From Herbinix sp. (lineage in GTDB: Bacteria; Bacillota; Clostridia; Lachnospirales; Lachnospiraceae), in assembly GCA_029240245.1 (NCBI GenBank), contig JARBTJ010000013.1, forward strand, positions 62,001 to 126,000: DNA of 64,000 nt, read 5' to 3'. Under the pieces are notes generated by a model, which was given only the letters and a program-made list of their open reading frames with translations, did not search any database and had not been told where the DNA came from. The translations under genes were made by a program, and so were the position numbers. This document shows, one piece after another, positions 60,068 to 64,000 of the stretch; position 1 is the stretch's first letter; the number at the start of each line of letters is the position of its first letter.

Positions 60068-62533
60068 ATGGGTAAAGGATTTAAAAAACTAAATAATCAA
60101 GGCTCCACACTGCTAACCATAATCATTTGTATCGCTTTAATCGGTATCCTGGGTTCGATGATGCTTTCAGCCACTATGACGAATCTTCAGATGAAGATTG
60201 TAGAGAGCAATTCGAAAAAGAATTTCTATACCTGTGAGATGGCCATGGAGGAAATCCGCACCGGAATTCAAGAGCTAACCGCACAGGTGATGAAAAAGGT
60301 TTATGAAGAAGAGGTTTTGCCCGAGTATGCCTCTTATTTAATCTTATCCGAGGGACAGAAAAACTTAAAAATTCATAATCTGGTCGCGCAGGAGTTGGGT
60401 CGGGTACTTGGTACTGGGATTGTTGCTCCGGATGAAATATTTACCAGGTCGGATATCGTGGTGAATCATGAGGTTTTAAACACGTATCTGTCAAAGCCGA
60501 ACCATCCTGATCCGGACCATCCGGAACGAGGTTATACCGATTTGTATCCATCCTACCTATCAGCTGTAAAATCAACCTATATCGACAATGATGGTGATGG
60601 AAACCCTGATTTTTCAGGAGCATCGATTGTGTTGACGGAACTAAAGGTGGAATATACAGAGGGAGATTATCAGACCTCCATTACCTCTGATATCAGGGTG
60701 ACATTACCAAAATTTACTTTTACAAGTGCGTCGGAGTCCGTACATTTCAACATGGTTCAACCGTTTCAGGATTATGTTCTGGTGGCGGATAACAGTATCA
60801 GCGCGAATAACACCTATGGCAAAGATACCATTTCCGGTAATGTATATGCCGGAGAAAACGGTATTGATATAAAAAACAATCTTAAAAATGGTAATTATGA
60901 AGTTAATATGAGTGGTGATCACATTGTTACTAGAGGAAATATCAAAGTTTCCGATACGGCCAAGCTGATCATCGGTAATCTCGATGGGAGTATTGATTCG
61001 CACAATAAACCCATGGTTTGGGCGAATAACCTGGTGACGCAAACCACCGGAAATTCCTATCCCAGCCACCCGACCATCTTGCAAATCAGTGGAATCAGCA
61101 TCATAAAGGATGACCTTGTATTAGATGGAATTAACAGCCAGGTTACGATGAACGGGGCTTATATCGGATATACCGGACTGCATTCGGAAAAAGGAAGTGC
61201 AGTTATGATTAACGGTACCGGCTCCAGTTTGCTGCTATCCGGCCTTTCACCACTTGTTTTAGCCGGACGTGCCCACATAAACGTAGAGGACGGGGAGTTA
61301 AACAAGGATTCGGATATCCTGACCGGCGAATCGGTTGCATTGAAAAGTAACCAGAGAGCCTACTTAATCCCGGGTAAATTTATCGAGGGAATTGAGCATA
61401 ATCCGGTAACGGAAGCCGATATCATGTCTTCTGGTGTTTTAGTAAATCCGGTGGTTACCATAGAAAATGATACTGATATCAACTATCTTGATTTTGTTGC
61501 AGGAGCTGTTTCTCCATTTCAAATTGCGGTAAAGCAGTCAAGAACCTCCTCCGGCAGCAGCCTTCTGCGTTATTATTATCTTAATTTTGGCAGTGGCAAA
61601 CAGGCAGATGATTATATGATGCATTTTTATGGTCGGTTCCCGGAGCTACTGGATCAAATGGCTCCGTTTACCCTGGGAAATGTAACAGTTCCAACGGCAG
61701 AGAATTATAGTGTCGGGAATGTCATGTCATATCCGGATACTACGGATGGTTCGGATAAGACCGTTGTTCTGGCATCCGGACTTAGTGAAACCTTAAAGGC
61801 TTCCTACCCGGATGACGCTTCTCTGGATGCTTACATTGCAAATATTAGCTTAAATGCACCAATTTTTGAAGGAACACTATTAGACGGGAATTCGGTACGT
61901 CAGCTGGGCGGATTATATAAAAGAATGAGCAATCTGTTAACCTTAGGAGAGACTGCTACCGCATATCAAGAGGATCATAAAGTAGTAGCGTCCGGAATGG
62001 TACGTGGCGGTATCCGGTATTTTATTGATCATGTTGATACCCTAGAGGATGATAATTTTGATTATATTAAGAAAGATATGGATTACACCTTCTATACCAC
62101 CGGTTCACCAAAACAGACTTTTGCAGTCGTGGACGGTGATGTCATTATTGATGAAAATGCCTTCTTATACGGTATTTTAATCGCCTCCGGAAATATAACC
62201 ATTGAAGATGGTGCAACCATCCACGGAATGGTGATTTCGACCGGTGAGACTAATGTTGGAAATATTATTGCAGGCAATCACATTACAGTGAAGGGCCGCC
62301 TGGCTGCCACGAACCAAATCATACTCGGTACGGAAAGCAGCTTTGAAATCAATGAGACCATTGAGAATAATTATATCGCTCCTATATTTCAAAGCAAGGG
62401 AGATTTACTCAGCAATCTTTTTCATAATGCGGATACGACTGTTAATTTTACAGCCCTAGAACCGGTGTCGAGTCTGGTGGATATTTCGATGTCCGGTCTA
62501 ATATCCTATGAAAATTGGAGAAAAAATGAGTAA
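60068..62533 (+). CDS. Large pilus-associated protein with PilX-like N-terminus and bactofilin/beta-helix-like C-terminal repeats
   Basis: LNNQGSTLLTIIICIALIGILGSMMLSATMTNLQMK N-terminus; VVDGDVIIDENAFLYGILIASGNITIEDGATIHGMVISTGETNVGNIIAGNHITVKGRLAATNQIILG. Confidence 0.7.
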   Translation: MGKGFKKLNNQGSTLLTIIICIALIGILGSMMLSATMTNLQMKIVESNSKKNFYTCEMAMEEIRTGIQELTAQVMKKVYEEEVLPEYASYLILSEGQKNLKIHNLVAQELGRVLGTGIVAPDEIFTRSDIVVNHEVLNTYLSKPNHPDPDHPERGYTDLYPSYLSAVKSTYIDNDGDGNPDFSGASIVLTELKVEYTEGDYQTSITSDIRVTLPKFTFTSASESVHFNMVQPFQDYVLVADNSISANNTYGKDTISGNVYAGENGIDIKNNLKNGNYEVNMSGDHIVTRGNIKVSDTAKLIIGNLDGSIDSHNKPMVWANNLVTQTTGNSYPSHPTILQISGISIIKDDLVLDGINSQVTMNGAYIGYTGLHSEKGSAVMINGTGSSLLLSGLSPLVLAGRAHINVEDGELNKDSDILTGESVALKSNQRAYLIPGKFIEGIEHNPVTEADIMSSGVLVNPVVTIENDTDINYLDFVAGAVSPFQIAVKQSRTSSGSSLLRYYYLNFGSGKQADDYMMHFYGRFPELLDQMAPFTLGNVTVPTAENYSVGNVMSYPDTTDGSDKTVVLASGLSETLKASYPDDASLDAYIANISLNAPIFEGTLLDGNSVRQLGGLYKRMSNLLTLGETATAYQEDHKVVASGMVRGGIRYFIDHVDTLEDDNFDYIKKDMDYTFYTTGSPKQTFAVVDGDVIIDENAFLYGILIASGNITIEDGATIHGMVISTGETNVGNIIAGNHITVKGRLAATNQIILGTESSFEINETIENNYIAPIFQSKGDLLSNLFHNADTTVNFTALEPVSSLVDISMSGLISYENWRKNE

Positions 62534-62543
62534 AAAGTGAACG

Positions 62544-62589
62544 AATATGTTGTGTGCGCAATTATTACAGAATATGAGTTGCGCAATTG
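62544..62589 (-). repeat. Dispersed intergenic repeat, copy C
   Basis: Minus strand ggcaattgcgcaactcatattctgtaataattgcgcacacaacatattcg, near-identical to copy B. Confidence 0.85.
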
Positions 62590-62621
62590 CCTTGTTATAT
62601 TTATGGGATGGAAGGAGACAG

Positions 62622-63158
62622 ATGAAGGATAACCGTGGATTTACTTTAATTGAATTAATCATTATTATGGTTATTATGGGTATAGTTGCGGTAGGGTCAG
62701 TCGTCGGCTATAATATATTAAACACGGGCAGTGCCAAGAGTACAACAGTTCGAATTAGTACCATGCTTGATTATATCCAGCTACAAAATATGACGAAGAG
62801 TAAAACCTATTATCTGGTCATTTACCCGGATAGTACAGGGAAATATTTTATGAGAGTGGATTCAGTAACGGCCGGAGGTGTAACTGAGACCGAACTGCAG
62901 GAGGAGCCACTTGAACTGCGCATCGGTGGAGAGATTACGACTGAGTACAGTGGAGATGTGACGGATTATCTTCTGCATGATGGGTTAGTACCCGGGAGAA
63001 ATGTAAAGGACAAGCTGGAGATCTGTTTTTATAAAGAAACCGGAGCGTTCAAGCCAAACAGGGAGGGGCAGCTGGTAACCAAAATAGGAATTTCGGCGTC
63101 CGGAAGATCCTACACCCTGCGATTGGTAGAGTTAACCGGAAAGCATTATATGGATTGA
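62622..63158 (+). CDS. Prepilin-type protein (GspH/FimT-like minor pilin)
   Basis: MKDNRGFTLIELIIIMVIMGIVAVGSVVGYNIL; GAAGGAG upstream of ATG 62622. Confidence 0.85.
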   Translation: MKDNRGFTLIELIIIMVIMGIVAVGSVVGYNILNTGSAKSTTVRISTMLDYIQLQNMTKSKTYYLVIYPDSTGKYFMRVDSVTAGGVTETELQEEPLELRIGGEITTEYSGDVTDYLLHDGLVPGRNVKDKLEICFYKETGAFKPNREGQLVTKIGISASGRSYTLRLVELTGKHYMD

Positions 63159-63173
63159 TGAGGTGAACTGAGT

Positions 63174-63695
63174 TTGTGCTTACGAAGGAATGAAAAAGGG
63201 ATGTCCTTGATTGAGTTGATAATCTCCATGGCGATTTCGGGGATTGTATTATCCATGATCATTATAATTATCAGCAATGCCTCCCATGGCTTTCGCCGAA
63301 CGAATGATGAGGTAAATCTTCAACTGGAAGCTCAGACAGCCACCAACCAATTAACTAATCTGATCATGGAGGCAAGCCAAATTGATCCATCCTCAAATCT
63401 TTTATCATCACCGTTGGATAAAAAATATGTTGTAACCTACAACGCATCAAAAAATTATGCCATTCTTTTTGTTAAGGATAAAAACAGTTTATTCTTAATT
63501 GATACGACAGGCAACGCAGATGCTGTTCCATATTCCGAAGAAATATTTAAAAAGCAGTACCTGATGGCAGAATTTGTTGAGGATTTTACTATCAGCGGAT
63601 ATTCAACGAACAAGGTAACCATCGATATCTCCTTTGCGTTGGGGGAGGATACCTATTCGGTTAGTAAATCAATTAAACTCCGTAATGCAAAATAG
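63174..63695 (+). CDS. Prepilin-type minor pilin (PilW-like)
   Basis: NEKGMSLIELIISMAISGIVLSMIIIIISNASHGFRRTNDEVNLQLEAQTA. Confidence 0.8.
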   Translation: MCLRRNEKGMSLIELIISMAISGIVLSMIIIIISNASHGFRRTNDEVNLQLEAQTATNQLTNLIMEASQIDPSSNLLSSPLDKKYVVTYNASKNYAILFVKDKNSLFLIDTTGNADAVPYSEEIFKKQYLMAEFVEDFTISGYSTNKVTIDISFALGEDTYSVSKSIKLRNAK

Positions 63696-63715
63696 ATTAG
63701 TAAGGAGGTGTTGTC

Positions 63716-64000
63716 ATGATAAAGCTATTTAAGGGAAGCTTGTTAATCGGTCTTATTGTAGCGATTTCCTTTTTAATGCCCGGACTCATAGACAACATGC
63801 GTCATACGGTTGAAGCCAATGATGCTGGTTGGTCGGAGGATGGTGAAGATCCCAGTCAGGTGTATGATTTTACCATTGTTGAAATAGTTCCTCATAAGGC
63901 ACTCGGAGAAATCAATTACCTGGTTGACGGTGAGGAGCACCTTGACCGGGATCTGCATAATGAGTTGAATTATAACTCGGCAGAAGGAAGCCTAAACATC
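63716..64000 (+). CDS. Secreted protein, N-terminal fragment (runs off window), last gene seen in pil cluster
   Basis: TAAGGAGGTGTTGTC then ATG 63716: MIKLFKGSLLIGLIVAISFLMPGLIDNMRHTVEANDAGWSEDGEDPSQVYDFTIVEIVPHKALGEINYLVDGEEHL...; signal-peptide-like start, frame open to base 64000. Confidence 0.75.
   Translation, partial: MIKLFKGSLLIGLIVAISFLMPGLIDNMRHTVEANDAGWSEDGEDPSQVYDFTIVEIVPHKALGEINYLVDGEEHLDRDLHNELNYNSAEGSLNI

Noticed and set aside
62547-62621. N-terminal extension MLCAQLLQNMSCAIALLYLWDGRRQ of the minor pilin ORF
   Set aside because: It is translated from the dispersed repeat; ATG 62622 has a ribosome-binding site and starts a standard prepilin signal.

Overview
This 64-kb window is a chromosomal segment of a spore-forming, Lachnospiraceae/Clostridium-like Firmicute. 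Most of it is ordinary housekeeping content: ruvAB, zapA, U32 peptidases, an FtsW/PBP pair, polA, coaE, walJ-like, pepD, an LCP protein, a cysteine desulfurase, thiI, mtaB, an ireB-ruvX-DUF1292-fur-rnj-(mltG N-domain)-trmR-trhP cluster, one tRNA-Leu(CAA), an ABC exporter, an ABC-F protein, mltG, and a long type IV pilus operon that runs off the right edge. The main find is a sigK-intervening ('skin') element. The sporulation sigma factor sigK is split into an N-terminal half (about 33809-34090) and a C-terminal half (41292-41663) by a 7,231-bp insert. The insert encodes a SpoIVCA-type large serine recombinase, a methyl-accepting chemotaxis protein, a full-length second RNase J, and a small antisense-oriented protein that could be a directionality factor. 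Both junctions share AATG. Precise recombination there restores an in-frame SigK (...RCIDN|ELLMMLRSGKR...). The inner arms of the two junctions form an imperfect inverted repeat centred on a shared AA dinucleotide. Three SpoIIID-like boxes spaced about 40 bp apart lie upstream of sigK. Other observations include a dispersed intergenic repeat (three copies, one inside the skin), short tandem arrays with 10-14 bp units in several intergenic gaps, recurrent partial duplications of gene 3' ends, and a PilM-PilN fusion. All calls come from reading the sequence and the supplied ORF translations; no database search was run.
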